A stretch of DNA of 64,000 bases from an uncultured Draconibacterium sp. (GTDB lineage Bacteria > Bacteroidota > Bacteroidia > Bacteroidales > Prolixibacteraceae). Where the stretch lies: positions 1 through 64,000 of the forward strand of contig CANLMQ010000028.1 in the NCBI GenBank assembly GCA_947492175.1, read 5' to 3'. A program made the translations under genes and the position numbers. This document shows, piece after piece, positions 45,901 through 54,253 of this stretch; the stretch's first letter is position 1, and each line of letters begins with the position of its first letter. Under the pieces are notes generated by a model. It did not search any database. It was not told where the DNA came from and saw only the letters and a list, made by a program, of their open reading frames with translations.

Positions 45901-46281
45901 CTGTTTATTCTCAGCAAACCTTTTGGCAGTATCTTTTACAATGGCAAAAGCTGCTGGTAGTATTTCATTTAAAACCTCTTCCAGCTTCTCGTCGATCCTT
46001 TCCTCGAGTTTATCAATCTGCTCGTAAAATTTTTCACTGTCCTGAATATCGGCTTCTTCTGCCTTTATTTTTAAGGCAGCAATTTCATCCTCTTCAGGTC
46101 TGATGCGGTCATCAATAATTTTTTTAAGTTTCGCAGATTCTTCGCGTAATCCATCGTTTGAAAGCTGAATAATCCGATCATATTCCAACTTAATTTTTTC
46201 AACAATGGGACTAACTTCTTTAATATCTCGTTCTGATTTGTTTCCTAGAATCTTCCCAAGTAGTTTGCTAACAAAAGCCAT
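42961..46281 (-). CDS. secA: Preprotein translocase ATPase SecA
   Basis: Motor of the Sec pathway. Walker A is MATGEGKTLVATL (about 188-200) and the Walker B/DEAD region is VDEVDSVLVDDARTPL. The second nucleotide domain carries TNMAGRGTDIKL and RQLRGRAGRQGDPG. The C-terminal end is a zinc-binding SEC-C motif (CPCGSGKKYKQCHG). At 1106 residues it is longer than E. coli SecA (901), with the extra length between the two nucleotide-binding parts and near the start, usual for Bacteroidota. Confidence 0.98.
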   Translation of the reverse strand: MAFVSKLLGKILGNKSERDIKEVSPIVEKIKLEYDRIIQLSNDGLREESAKLKKIIDDRIRPEEDEIAALKIKAEEADIQDSEKFYEQIDKLEERIDEKLEEVLNEILPAAFAIVKDTAKRFAENKQIEVTASDFDRDLSTTRSSIAIKGDKAIWNNTWLAGGNEVTWNMVHYDVQLIGGIVLHQGNIAEMATGEGKTLVATLPVFLNALTRRGVHVVTVNDYLSKRDAEWMGPMYEFHGLSVDCIDKHQPNSEARRKAYNSDITFGTNNEFGFDYLRDNMSINPEDLVQRKHHYAIVDEVDSVLVDDARTPLIISGPVPKGENQQFEELKGYVEKLYRVQREMVNKIFIDAKKLLSKPDATADEKKEGGLLLLRAHKGLPKNKSIIKFLSEEGMRAILQKTENLYMQENSKNMHIVTDPLYFIIDEKQNSVELTDKGIDLISKGFEDAEFFVLPDMGSKIAELENSGLTPDKLQDEKDRLLQEYSVKSERVHTINQLFKAYTMFEKDVEYVVIDNKVKIVDEQTGRIMEGRRYSDGLHQAIEAKENVKVEAATQTFATITLQNYFRMYHKLAGMTGTAETEAGELWDIYKLEVVVIPTNRPIVRDDRQDLVYKTKREKYNAVSDEIVKLHNAGRPVLVGTTSVEISELLSRMLKIKGIKHNVLNAKLHAREADIVAEAGRAGTVTIATNMAGRGTDIKLTDEVKAAGGLAIIGTERHDSRRVDRQLRGRAGRQGDPGSSQFYVSLEDDLMRLFGSDRISGVMDRLGLEEGEVIQHSMISKSIERAQKKVEENNFGIRKRLLEYDDVMNSQREVIYKKRRHALFGERLEVDVLNMMYDSVEELVNEYHGSDMFDDFNMELMRLLSMESPVNAEDFKKLSSNEVTERLYEKMITGYNRKVEAISKQAYPVIKNVYETKKEVYKNIVVPITDGKRVFQIVCNLEKAYENKGKELVKSYQKQIVLNTIDEGWKEQLREMDDLKQSVQNATYEQKDPLLIYKFESFNLFKVLVDKVNKDVVSTLMKGQIPIQSPDQVREAEARRKMDMSRYKTQKSELPGAQNAMEGANSQTQERSKPQPVTVEKQVGRNEPCPCGSGKKYKQCHGRSGA

Positions 46282-46566
46282 ATCTTATAATGTATTTAAT
46301 ATAAAACTTATAACCTGCGCAAATTTAATTAAATGTACAGGCTAAAAAAACAATTGAATTATATATTAATAATAATTGTGCCAAATATAAACAGGAATAA
46401 AATCAAGACAGATTAACAGATCGGAATAATAATACATGACAATCTCGTCAAATAGTCGACATTTACATTATAATTATTTCATAGTAATTTTTTCAGTAAG
46501 AAATCCTGCCAAAATCATTGCGAATATCGAATTAGAAGTTTTTTTTTGCAAAAGATAATTAGAACA

Positions 46567-47772
46567 ATGGAATCGATAAAAGAAATATATAAAATTGGTC
46601 ACGGCCCCTCGAGCAGCCATACGATGGGTCCTAAAAAGGCAGCTGAAAAATTTTTAGGAAAAAACACGGATGCCAAGAGTTTCAGGGTGTATTTATATGG
46701 CAGCCTGGCAGCTACCGGGAAAGGTCACTTAACTGATTTTGCCATCGAAAAAACGTTTGCAGATCGTCAACTGCAAATCATTTGGGAACCCAAAACATTT
46801 CTGCCAAAACATCCGAATGCCATGAAATTTGAAGCTTTCGGAGATGATGACAAATTACTTGACGAATGGATTTGTTATAGCATTGGTGGTGGAGCACTTA
46901 TCGATGATTTTACAGAATCGGAAACTGTTGAAATATATCCTCACCGTACCATGGCCGACATATTGAACTGGTGTAATTTAAACGGCAAACAATTTTGGGA
47001 ATACGTTGATGAGTTTGAAGACAACGATGTTTGGGAATATTTAGAGCAAGTATGGAAGGTAATGTATGAGAGTATAAAGCGTGGATTAAAAACCGATGGC
47101 GTTTTACCCGGCGGACTTAAATTACCTCGAAAAGCACAAAGTTTCAATACCAAAGGACATAATTTTGCCACGCCGTTTAAACGTCGTTCTCAGCTTTTTT
47201 CATATGCATTGGCAGTATCAGAAGAAAATGCATCGGGCGGATTAATTGTTGCTGCTCCTACTTGTGGTGCCAGCGGAGTGTTGCCCGCGGTGTTAAAATA
47301 TTTCAAAAAAATACACAAAAGCGAAAAAAGGACAATTCTACGTGCTTTGGCCACTGCAGGGTTAGTTGGAAATATTGTAAAAACAAACGCATCAATATCG
47401 GGTGCAGAAGTTGGATGTCAGGGCGAAGTTGGAACAGCTTGTGCAATGGCATCGGCTGCTGCAACACAAATGATGGGGGGTACAATTTATCAGATTGAAT
47501 ATTCTGCAGAAATGGGACTGGAACATCATCTGGGTTTAACCTGCGATCCGGTAGCCGGATTGGTTCAGATTCCGTGTATCGAACGAAATGCTTTTGCTGC
47601 AGAACGAGCGGTTGCACACAATAACTATGCACTTTTAACCGATGGCCGCCACCGTATTAGTTTCGACGAAGTTGTGGAAACCATGTACAATACAGGCATC
47701 GATTTACAAAGCAAATATCGTGAAACATCGGAAGGAGGACTGGCACATTTCGATGCGCTGCCTAAATGCTAA
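46567..47772 (+). CDS. L-serine ammonia-lyase (iron-sulfur L-serine dehydratase)
   Basis: Converts L-serine to pyruvate and ammonia with a [4Fe-4S] cluster. Signatures are IGHGPSSSHTMGPKKAA at the N-terminus, APTCGASGVLPAVL (about 235-250), GAEVGCQGEVGTACAMAS and CDPVAGLVQIPCIERN, which carry the cluster cysteines. Alpha and beta parts are fused in one chain of 401 residues. I use the ATG at 46567; seven codons upstream only a TTG is available. The preceding 285 bp to secA hold no gene. Confidence 0.93.
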   Translation: MESIKEIYKIGHGPSSSHTMGPKKAAEKFLGKNTDAKSFRVYLYGSLAATGKGHLTDFAIEKTFADRQLQIIWEPKTFLPKHPNAMKFEAFGDDDKLLDEWICYSIGGGALIDDFTESETVEIYPHRTMADILNWCNLNGKQFWEYVDEFEDNDVWEYLEQVWKVMYESIKRGLKTDGVLPGGLKLPRKAQSFNTKGHNFATPFKRRSQLFSYALAVSEENASGGLIVAAPTCGASGVLPAVLKYFKKIHKSEKRTILRALATAGLVGNIVKTNASISGAEVGCQGEVGTACAMASAAATQMMGGTIYQIEYSAEMGLEHHLGLTCDPVAGLVQIPCIERNAFAAERAVAHNNYALLTDGRHRISFDEVVETMYNTGIDLQSKYRETSEGGLAHFDALPKC

Positions 47773-47849
47773 CATTTGCTACTAACATCTTTTTCAATAG
47801 AAACAACAGAAAAAGGAACAATCTCAATCAGTAATAAAGAACTCTGATT

Positions 47850-48611
47850 TTATAAGGAATTTCCGTTTGAAGGCATTTTATCAATCGGAAATTCCACTTC
47901 AACCAAATCACCCTCTTTCCATTTTTTAGCAATTAAACAATAACTCCCGGGCGATGTAAAATATTTCACTTTTTTTACAGTAACTGTTGTACCTTCCGCC
48001 CAACTCGGTATTCTGATATAAAGTTCTATATAACGGCGCTCGGTCATACTAAAATGCATTTTCACAGTCCCTGATTTTGGATAATTGCATTCCTGGCTAA
48101 ATTTCACATCGCCACCTAACGAATGTTTGTAGTTTATTTCCAAAGGCCGAAAAAGATTCACATAAATATGATCGACACGTTTTGTAAAAACGAAAGGAAC
48201 AATGTTTGGCTCGAAACGAGTACCGGTTTTTAACAAGACATTTTCCAATTCTTCAACATATTCTGTGTTATTTGTAAGCTCCTGCAGTAACCCGGTAATC
48301 TCAATCCAATTTTTTAACTCAGCATCATTCCATTTTGTCTGATTCTCTTTTGTAGCAAACAAATGCCACTTGGTTTCAAAATTTGCAAGATTAAAACCAG
48401 CATCCTTTGAATTATACTGAGAAACAAATTCGTGTAAGCTTTTAAAATTAGAACCGACAGGAGTTTCTTTAATCTTTACATTTGGCGCAATTCCGGAAAC
48501 ATGTAATTCTTCCATCGGAATTTTTTCTGATACTTTCATCGGAAACCGATTATTTTCAGAACATGAAACAAGCACCAGCAGAACTAAATACAGAAAAAAC
48601 TTAAATTTCAC
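47850..48611 (-). CDS. Lipoprotein with GH127-like C-terminal beta-sandwich
   Basis: Lipoprotein (lipobox VLVSC at about residue 17) of 253 residues, starting at a GTG. The C-terminal third resembles the end of GH127/DUF1680 beta-L-arabinofuranosidases: MTERRYIELYIRIPSWAEGT, VTVKK, SPGSYCLIAKKWKEGDLVEV and EFPI. The (alpha/alpha)6 catalytic barrel of that family is missing; the N-terminal 150 residues contain instead a helical stretch (KNWIEITGLLQELTNNTEYVEEL). Catalytic Cys and Glu residues of GH127 are not seen. It may be a remodelled remnant or a carbohydrate-associated lipoprotein. Confidence 0.6.
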   Translation of the reverse strand: MKFKFFLYLVLLVLVSCSENNRFPMKVSEKIPMEELHVSGIAPNVKIKETPVGSNFKSLHEFVSQYNSKDAGFNLANFETKWHLFATKENQTKWNDAELKNWIEITGLLQELTNNTEYVEELENVLLKTGTRFEPNIVPFVFTKRVDHIYVNLFRPLEINYKHSLGGDVKFSQECNYPKSGTVKMHFSMTERRYIELYIRIPSWAEGTTVTVKKVKYFTSPGSYCLIAKKWKEGDLVEVEFPIDKMPSNGNSL

Positions 48612-48688
48612 TTAAATATATTTTAATTAATATTTTGTATTACAATCATATATGGCGCAACGCAAATTTTGTGCTTCGATACCCGTGG

Positions 48689-48841
48689 AACTCGCATGAA
48701 CAAATTATTTATGTCTTTTTATGTTCGCCAAACCATGCTCCTTTCATTCGTTTATATTTCAAATTTTTCATTGGAAACTTATAGAATTCACATGCATGTT
48801 ATCGTTCGCTTATGTATGAAGACTTTCTCATGCTCGTTTCA
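48689..48841 (-). promoter_or_regulatory. Repeated leader element, copy D
   Basis: Upstream of the lipoprotein gene on the minus strand: ATGAAACGAGCATGA (from 48841), a near copy ATGAAAGGAGCATG (from 48747), and ATGCGAGTT (48689-48697). Same blocks and order as copies A and B, but more widely spaced. The rest of 48612-49110 contains the promoter and leader of the next gene. Confidence 0.45.
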
Positions 48842-48947
48842 TTTCACAGCATTGGATTTAATTCAGCTATTCTAACATTCAAATTTGGTCTGTGTTCATC
48901 ATTTTGAAATAAAAAAAGATAAAAAGGAAATTTATTTGGGAATTGAC

Positions 48948-48979
48948 TTGTTTCTAAACTATTAAATTCTATATCTTTG
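48948..48979 (+). promoter_or_regulatory. Bacteroidota-type promoter before the MATE leader
   Basis: TTG (48948-48950) and TATCTTTG (48972-48979) are 21 bases apart, an excellent match to the TTG-N19-21-TAnnTTTG consensus of the primary sigma factor of this phylum. Start of transcription is expected near 48986, about 125 bases before the MATE start codon, so the message has a long leader. Confidence 0.75.
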
Positions 48980-49005
48980 CTTTATCGAATAAAAAGAAAA
49001 CCATT

Positions 49006-49053
49006 ATGAAATTCTCAATTAATATCACGACCACCTGTTATTTGCCGTTCTAG
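49006..49053 (+). CDS. 15-residue leader peptide upstream of MATE gene
   Basis: An ATG 20 bases after the predicted transcription start opens MKFSINITTTCYLPF and a TAG (49051-49053). The stop codon lies in the loop of a hairpin and the first codons form the 5' arm of a larger stem, so ribosome position on this peptide would decide folding. Three Thr codons in a row (ACG ACC ACC) then Cys and Tyr precede the stop. No homologous gene recognised; the call rests on position and RNA structure. Confidence 0.5.
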   Translation: MKFSINITTTCYLPF

Positions 49054-49076
49054 GGCAATTTATTGAGAGTTTTTTA
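49013..49076 (+). promoter_or_regulatory. Attenuator-like terminator in MATE leader
   Basis: TCTCAAT (49013-49019) pairs with ATTGAGA (49062-49068), extended inward by AAT/ATT after one mismatch. An inner stem TTGCC (49042-49046) with GGCAA (49054-49058) lies within. The outer stem is followed by GTTTTTTAAT. It thus looks like a rho-independent terminator inside the leader, 40 bp before the MATE start codon. Confidence 0.5.
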
Positions 49077-49110
49077 ATCGTTTACTCATTTCATTTATTC
49101 TTATTTCCAA

Positions 49111-50550
49111 ATGTTACATAAAAAAGCAAGTCCCCTGTTATATTTGAATTTGAAAGAGCTTAATTTAAAAGAACTCTGGATTGATGTAAAGGAAGCAATC
49201 GGTGGCACAGAGCGCGATTTTACAGAAACAACTTTAGGAAAGGCCATTTTTATTCTTGCCGTACCTATGGTTTTGGAAATGATTATGGAGTCTGTTTTTG
49301 CAGTAGTCGACATATTTTTTGTTTCAAAACTGGGAGCAGACGCTGTTGCTACGGTAGGTATTACCGAGTCGGTTATGACTGTTGTTTATGCGATTGGCAT
49401 TGGCTTAGCAATGGCTACTACAGCACTGGTATCGCGCCGAATTGGCGAAAAGAAGCAAAAAGAAGCAGGTGTTGTGGCATTTCAGGCTATTCTTGTAGGA
49501 AGCATCGTTTCGGTGCTAATTGCAATTCCGGGAGTAATTTTTGCCAAAGAATTCCTGCTAATAATGGGGGGCACAGAAAGTATGGCCGAAGAAGGCTATT
49601 TATTTCCTGCTATTATGTTTGGCGGCAACATAGTTATCATGTTGTTGTTTATAATCAACTCTGTTTTCCGAAGTTCGGGCGATGCAGCTATTTCTATGCG
49701 GGTTATGTGGTTTGCCAATATTATCAATATAATTCTCGACCCACTGCTTATTTTTGGTTACGGTCCGTTTCCTGAGATGGGTTTAAAAGGAGCTGCTATT
49801 GCCACAACAACCGGCCGGGGGCTGGCGGTTCTATACCAGTTTTATCTCTTATCGAGCGGGAAATTTAGGATACGTTTATATATCGACAGCCTTAAATTAA
49901 AACTAAAAGTAATGTGGAACCTCCTGAAAATATCCGGAGGAGGAATTATGCAAAATTTGATTGCAACTTCCAGCTGGATTCTTTTGGTTCGGATTATTGC
50001 AGTTTCAGGTCCCGATGCTATTGCCGGCTATACCATTGCCATACGAATTGTGGTTTTTCTTATACTGCCTGCGTGGGGTTTAAGTAATGCGGCATCGACC
50101 CTTGTGGGGCAAAACCTTGGAGCAAAACATCCCGAGCGAGCTGAAAGATCTGTTTGGATTACCGGTTACGTCAACATGGTTTTTATGGGAATTATGGGAA
50201 CATTACTGGCTATTTTCCCCGAATTCTGGATTCGATTATTTATTGATCAGACCACTGTTATTGAGAATGGTGTTTTAGCTCTTAGAATCATAAGTTTCGG
50301 ATTTTTATTTTATGCCCTGGGAATGGTCCTGATGCAGGGATTTAACGGAAGTGGAGATACTGTTACTCCAACCAAGATTAATCTTTTGGCATTCTGGATT
50401 ATTGAAATTCCACTGGCATATTTACTGGCAATTGTTTTAGATATGGGATTAACCGGCGCCAGCATTGCCATTGTTTGTGCCGAATCAATATTAGCACTCA
50501 CTGCTCTCGTTCTTTTTCGGCGGGGCAAATGGAAGCTAAGAGAGGTTTAA
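49111..50550 (+). CDS. MATE family efflux transporter
   Basis: Cation-coupled multidrug exporter with twelve membrane helices in two six-helix halves. The N-half begins GKAIFILAVPMVLEMIMESV, with DIFFVSKLGADAVATVGI. The C-half begins NLIATSSWILLVRIIAVSG and has the LVGQNLGAKHPERAERS loop and GFNGSGDTVTPTKINL. The length of 479 is normal, with a 45-residue soluble N-terminal extension. Drug or metabolite substrate is unknown. Expression is probably controlled by the leader peptide and hairpin upstream. Confidence 0.92.
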   Translation: MLHKKASPLLYLNLKELNLKELWIDVKEAIGGTERDFTETTLGKAIFILAVPMVLEMIMESVFAVVDIFFVSKLGADAVATVGITESVMTVVYAIGIGLAMATTALVSRRIGEKKQKEAGVVAFQAILVGSIVSVLIAIPGVIFAKEFLLIMGGTESMAEEGYLFPAIMFGGNIVIMLLFIINSVFRSSGDAAISMRVMWFANIINIILDPLLIFGYGPFPEMGLKGAAIATTTGRGLAVLYQFYLLSSGKFRIRLYIDSLKLKLKVMWNLLKISGGGIMQNLIATSSWILLVRIIAVSGPDAIAGYTIAIRIVVFLILPAWGLSNAASTLVGQNLGAKHPERAERSVWITGYVNMVFMGIMGTLLAIFPEFWIRLFIDQTTVIENGVLALRIISFGFLFYALGMVLMQGFNGSGDTVTPTKINLLAFWIIEIPLAYLLAIVLDMGLTGASIAIVCAESILALTALVLFRRGKWKLREV

Positions 50551-50648
50551 CGCGCTGTTTTGCTTTTTGTAACAGAATTATTTTTGTAATGATTCTCATT
50601 CCTGCTTATACTTATTATTTTTAGGAGGTTTATTCCACATTGAACATT

Positions 50649-51395
50649 ATGGATAATCTAAGAACGATTTACACTTCCAATATTCCCATCGATTGTCATA
50701 TCATAAAAGGCCGTCTTGAAGCCGAAGGAATCAAGTGTTTTATCTATGACGAAAATTTGGTGTGGGGACATCCGTTCAGGGCTGTAGCAATTGGTGGTGT
50801 TAAACTTAAAGTTACTTCAAACAACTATAAAGAGGCAACAACTATTTTAACACTACTCGAACAAAACAAACTTTCTGATTCTAAAGGAGGATATAATCTA
50901 ACCACAGTGTTTGAAGAAAATTTTAAAATTCAGGACACCATATTGGAACTAAAATTGCAGATAAGAAAAAATCCGGAGTTATTACTAAATCCAGAAACGC
51001 TAACATCTAACAAACTGTCCAATGAGGTTCTGTCTCATATTATAAAAGAAGAAACTGAATTTTTGAGATTGAAAGAACTTAAATTGAATTTGACATTTAA
51101 GCAGTTTTTTTATGAATTATTTGATTTCGACAGAAGCGTGTTTGACTATTTAAGATTACGACCTGTTGACTATTATATAGAACTCGATTTGGTTAAATAC
51201 CGTACAAATGGTTCTTATAAAAATGAAATAACTTGTCCAAATTGTGGCTCGTTAAATGTAAGCTACGGAAATGCGATCGATTATAAGTGGGATATTTTGT
51301 ACCTGTTATTATCCACATTATTTCATGCTCCTTTTCCTTTAATACGTAAAAATTTTCATTGCTTTGAATGCAAAAACAATTTTAAAAAACTTTAA
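50649..51395 (+). CDS. DUF2007 protein with C-terminal zinc ribbon
   Basis: Residues 1 to about 75 match the DUF2007 putative signal-transducing domain (RTIYTSNIPIDCHIIKGRLE, EGIKCFIYDENLVWGHP, GGVKLKV). A helical middle follows. The end (about 205-248) has CPNCGSLNV and CFECKNNF, a likely zinc ribbon around a hydrophobic stretch (WDILYLLLSTLFHAPFPLI). Start choice: ATG at 50649; a TTG at 50640 lies 11 bases after an unusual strong AGGAGG (50623-50628) and is an alternative. The next gene starts directly at the stop (TAA then ATG). Confidence 0.72.
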   Translation: MDNLRTIYTSNIPIDCHIIKGRLEAEGIKCFIYDENLVWGHPFRAVAIGGVKLKVTSNNYKEATTILTLLEQNKLSDSKGGYNLTTVFEENFKIQDTILELKLQIRKNPELLLNPETLTSNKLSNEVLSHIIKEETEFLRLKELKLNLTFKQFFYELFDFDRSVFDYLRLRPVDYYIELDLVKYRTNGSYKNEITCPNCGSLNVSYGNAIDYKWDILYLLLSTLFHAPFPLIRKNFHCFECKNNFKKL

Positions 51396-52466
51396 ATGAA
51401 AAAAATATCTGCTATCATTGTCTTATTAGTCGTATCAACATTTAGCTCTCTGGCACAAACAACAATGCTTGAATTCAATTCGAAAAAAGCCGAGTACCTG
51501 TATCATTTTGCTTACGAATGTATTGACCAGGAATATCCGAATAAGTTAGGACAAGTGCTGGGCGACGACAGTTACCTGGCTCCTCCCCGTGTGTTACACC
51601 CTGCATTTTATGGCTGTTTCGACTGGCACTCGTCAGTACACGGACACTGGACTTTGGTTACTATCTTATCGGAATTCCCGGATTTTGAGTACCGTAATGA
51701 GATTATTGCCAAATTAAGCAAGAACATAACAAAAGAAAATATCGAAAAAGAAATCGCATATTTCGACGATGTACACAATAAAACATACGAACGCACATAT
51801 GGCTGGGCGTGGTTGCTTAAACTTGATGAAGCCTTACGCGAATGGAATGCACCCGAAGCCAGGCAACTTCAGGAGAATTTATCTCCGCTGGTAGAATTAA
51901 TTTCCGGAAAATTCACTGAATTTCTGGATAAATTGATTTACCCAATCCGGATTGGAGAACACAGTAATATTGCTTTTGGAATGAGCTTTGCCTACGACTG
52001 GGCAAAAAAATATGATGATGTACTGGCTACTAAAATAGAAGAGAAAGCGCGCGAATATTATATAAACGATTGTAAATGCCCCTTAACCTGGGAACCCGGC
52101 GGTTTTGATTTTCTTTCACCCTGTTTACAGGAAGCTTCAATCATGCAAAAAGTATTGGGTAAACAAGAGTTTAAAAAGTGGCTTAAAACATTTTTGCCCC
52201 GGTTTGAAAAACATCCTGATAAATTTCTGGAAGTTGCTGTTGTAACAGATCGCAGCGATGGTAAACTCGCTCATCTCGACGGGCTAAATTTTAGCCGCAC
52301 CTGGTGCCTGTTTGAAATAGGACACGCCCTTCAGAACCCCCAAATGATTAACCTTGCTGAAAAACATTTTCTCTACAGCTACGAAAAAATGGATTCGGGA
52401 GAATATGCAGGTGCACACTGGCTGGCTTCATTTGCAACTTATGCACTGCAGAAAAGTACAAAATAA
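51396..52466 (+). CDS. Exported DUF2891 family protein
   Basis: Secreted protein of the DUF2891 family: signal peptide (ISAIIVLLVVSTFSSLAQ), then the hallmark RVLHPAFYGCFDWHSSVHGHW (about 67-87), shown here as a family signature. TYGWAWLLKLDEALREW, LTWEPGGFDFLSPCLQEA and LDGLNFSRTWCLFEIG complete the pattern. The helical repeats and conserved His and Trp suggest an (alpha/alpha)6 barrel, perhaps a hydrolase; no activity is established as far as I know. It lies between the DUF2007 and M1 peptidase genes. Confidence 0.85.
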   Translation: MKKISAIIVLLVVSTFSSLAQTTMLEFNSKKAEYLYHFAYECIDQEYPNKLGQVLGDDSYLAPPRVLHPAFYGCFDWHSSVHGHWTLVTILSEFPDFEYRNEIIAKLSKNITKENIEKEIAYFDDVHNKTYERTYGWAWLLKLDEALREWNAPEARQLQENLSPLVELISGKFTEFLDKLIYPIRIGEHSNIAFGMSFAYDWAKKYDDVLATKIEEKAREYYINDCKCPLTWEPGGFDFLSPCLQEASIMQKVLGKQEFKKWLKTFLPRFEKHPDKFLEVAVVTDRSDGKLAHLDGLNFSRTWCLFEIGHALQNPQMINLAEKHFLYSYEKMDSGEYAGAHWLASFATYALQKSTK

Positions 52467-52493
52467 TAATTCACGAATTTAGATTAACGATTT

Positions 52494-54122
52494 ATGATTT
52501 TCAAAAAGATATTCATTTCTGTTTCGCTTGTCCTTTTAAGTTTATTTGCATTTACCCAAAACCACCATGAACGTTTTGAATCCATTGATATTCTTCAATA
52601 TATTTTTAATATTCATTTGAATGACACCACAGACCGGATTGAGGCAAGTGCGCATCTTTTTTTAAAGTACAAAAAAACCATTAGAGATATCTCTCTTGAT
52701 CTAATAAATATCAATTCAGATGGTTTGGGGATGAAAGTGGACTCAGTAAAAGCACACAATCAGATTACCGGATTTACACACAAAAACAATCAACTGAAAA
52801 TTAATTACGAAGCCGACACTACAGACAGTGTTTCCATTGGAGAACTTACTGTTTATTACTCTGGAATACCTGCCGATGGTTTAATTATCTCTAAAAACAA
52901 ATATGGCAACCGAACATTCTTTGGTGACAACTGGCCAAATCGTGCCCGTCATTGGTTGCCAAGCGTCGACCATCCATCAGATAAAGCTTCTGTAATATTT
53001 GCAGTTGTAGCCCCTAATCATTACAAAGTGGTTTCAAACGGGGTGTTAGAAGAAATTGCAGAATACGAACCGGGCTATAATAAAACCGTTTGGAGAGAAA
53101 ACATACCAATATCGACGAAACTGATGGTAATTGGTGTTGCTGATTTTGAAGTGGGAAATAAGACAATGTACAACGATATTCCTGTAAGTTCGTGGGTGTT
53201 CAAACAAAACAAAGAAAAAGGCTTCGAAAATTATAAATACGGAACAAAAGCACTCGAATATTTTTCTGAATTGATTGGCCCCTATTCATATGAAAAGCTG
53301 GCACATGTGCAGTCGAAAACACGTTATGGAGGCATGGAAAATGCAAGTTGTATTTTCTACAGCGAAAACTCTGCTGTAAGTAACCAAAGTCAGGAACGTT
53401 TATTTGCACACGAAGTAGCCCACCAATGGTTTGGAAATTCAGCCACCGAACAAAACTGGCATCACGTATGGCTTAGCGAAGGATTTGCAACTTACTTAAC
53501 CCATGTCTACAAAGAGAATTTTTATGGAGAAGATTTATTTCGAGAGGGTTTAAAAAACGATCGCGAGCGGATTATTCGCTATTCAAAGCAAAACCGGGCT
53601 CCTGTTATCGACACTACTGTAACAGATTACATTCGTTTACTTAATGCCAATTCCTATCAAAAAGCAAGTTGGGTTTTACATATGTTGCGTCAGGAACTGG
53701 GCGATGATATATTTTTTAAAGGATTACGTAAATATTACGCCGAATTTCAGAATTCAACAGCGTTAACTGAGGATTTTCAGCAAGTAATGGAAATAGTTTC
53801 GGGTAAAGACCTGGATAAATTCTTTAAACAATGGCTTTGGCAGGCAGGGCATCCAATCATTGAATATTCTTGGAACCAAAAATCGAATGGCGACATTTCA
53901 TTTGTACTTAATCAAACCCAGCATCATTGGGAAATCTTTAAATTTCCTTTGGAGCTGCAAATCAATACTAATAATGGAACTACAAAAATTATTCAGATTA
54001 ATGTAAACAAAGGAGAATCTCACCACATTATAAATGTTGGAGCAACAGTTTCTGATATAATTATAGATCCAAACACAAAATTACTTTTTGAGTTTAACGA
54101 TCATTTTAGTACTAAAAATTGA
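52494..54122 (+). CDS. M1 family metallopeptidase (aminopeptidase), exported
   Basis: Zinc aminopeptidase. A signal peptide (FISVSLVLLSLFAFTQ) is followed by an N-terminal beta domain, then the substrate-amine-binding GGMENAS (about 278) and the zinc site HEVAH (306-310) with distal Glu at about 329 in WLSEGFA. A C-terminal helical part is short, and the protein (542) is compact for the family, like other Bacteroidota members with a beta tail. It removes N-terminal residues from peptides in the periplasm. Third gene of a plus-strand group starting at 50.6 kb. Confidence 0.93.
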   Translation: MIFKKIFISVSLVLLSLFAFTQNHHERFESIDILQYIFNIHLNDTTDRIEASAHLFLKYKKTIRDISLDLININSDGLGMKVDSVKAHNQITGFTHKNNQLKINYEADTTDSVSIGELTVYYSGIPADGLIISKNKYGNRTFFGDNWPNRARHWLPSVDHPSDKASVIFAVVAPNHYKVVSNGVLEEIAEYEPGYNKTVWRENIPISTKLMVIGVADFEVGNKTMYNDIPVSSWVFKQNKEKGFENYKYGTKALEYFSELIGPYSYEKLAHVQSKTRYGGMENASCIFYSENSAVSNQSQERLFAHEVAHQWFGNSATEQNWHHVWLSEGFATYLTHVYKENFYGEDLFREGLKNDRERIIRYSKQNRAPVIDTTVTDYIRLLNANSYQKASWVLHMLRQELGDDIFFKGLRKYYAEFQNSTALTEDFQQVMEIVSGKDLDKFFKQWLWQAGHPIIEYSWNQKSNGDISFVLNQTQHHWEIFKFPLELQINTNNGTTKIIQINVNKGESHHIINVGATVSDIIIDPNTKLLFEFNDHFSTKN

Positions 54123-54193
54123 AAGAAACCCGATTCTGATGAAAGTAAATATGTAAATGCAATAACCGAAGCCACACAAAATATGTTATACAA

Positions 54194-54219
54194 AAAAGCC
54201 CTGACGGTTTCGTCAGGGC
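54194..54219 (-). terminator. Rho-independent terminator of the thrS-infC-rpmI-rplT operon
   Basis: AAGCCCTGACG and CGTCAGGGCTT form an 11-bp stem with a 4-base loop; on the minus strand it is followed by TTTTTG. It lies 34 bp past the rplT stop. On the plus strand it could also stop transcripts from the M1 peptidase gene. Confidence 0.9.
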
Positions 54220-54253
54220 TTATATATATTTCACCTAAAAATATACAGTCTTC

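Noticed and set aside
46546..46566. Upstream TTG start for the L-serine dehydratase
   Set aside because: The ATG at 46567 gives the normal N-terminus of the family directly before IGHGPSSSHT; the extra seven codons come from a T-rich leader.
48990..49110. Known riboswitch class before the MATE gene (for example guanidine types)
   Set aside because: None of the conserved cores I know is present; the coding leader peptide and terminator stem explain the region better.
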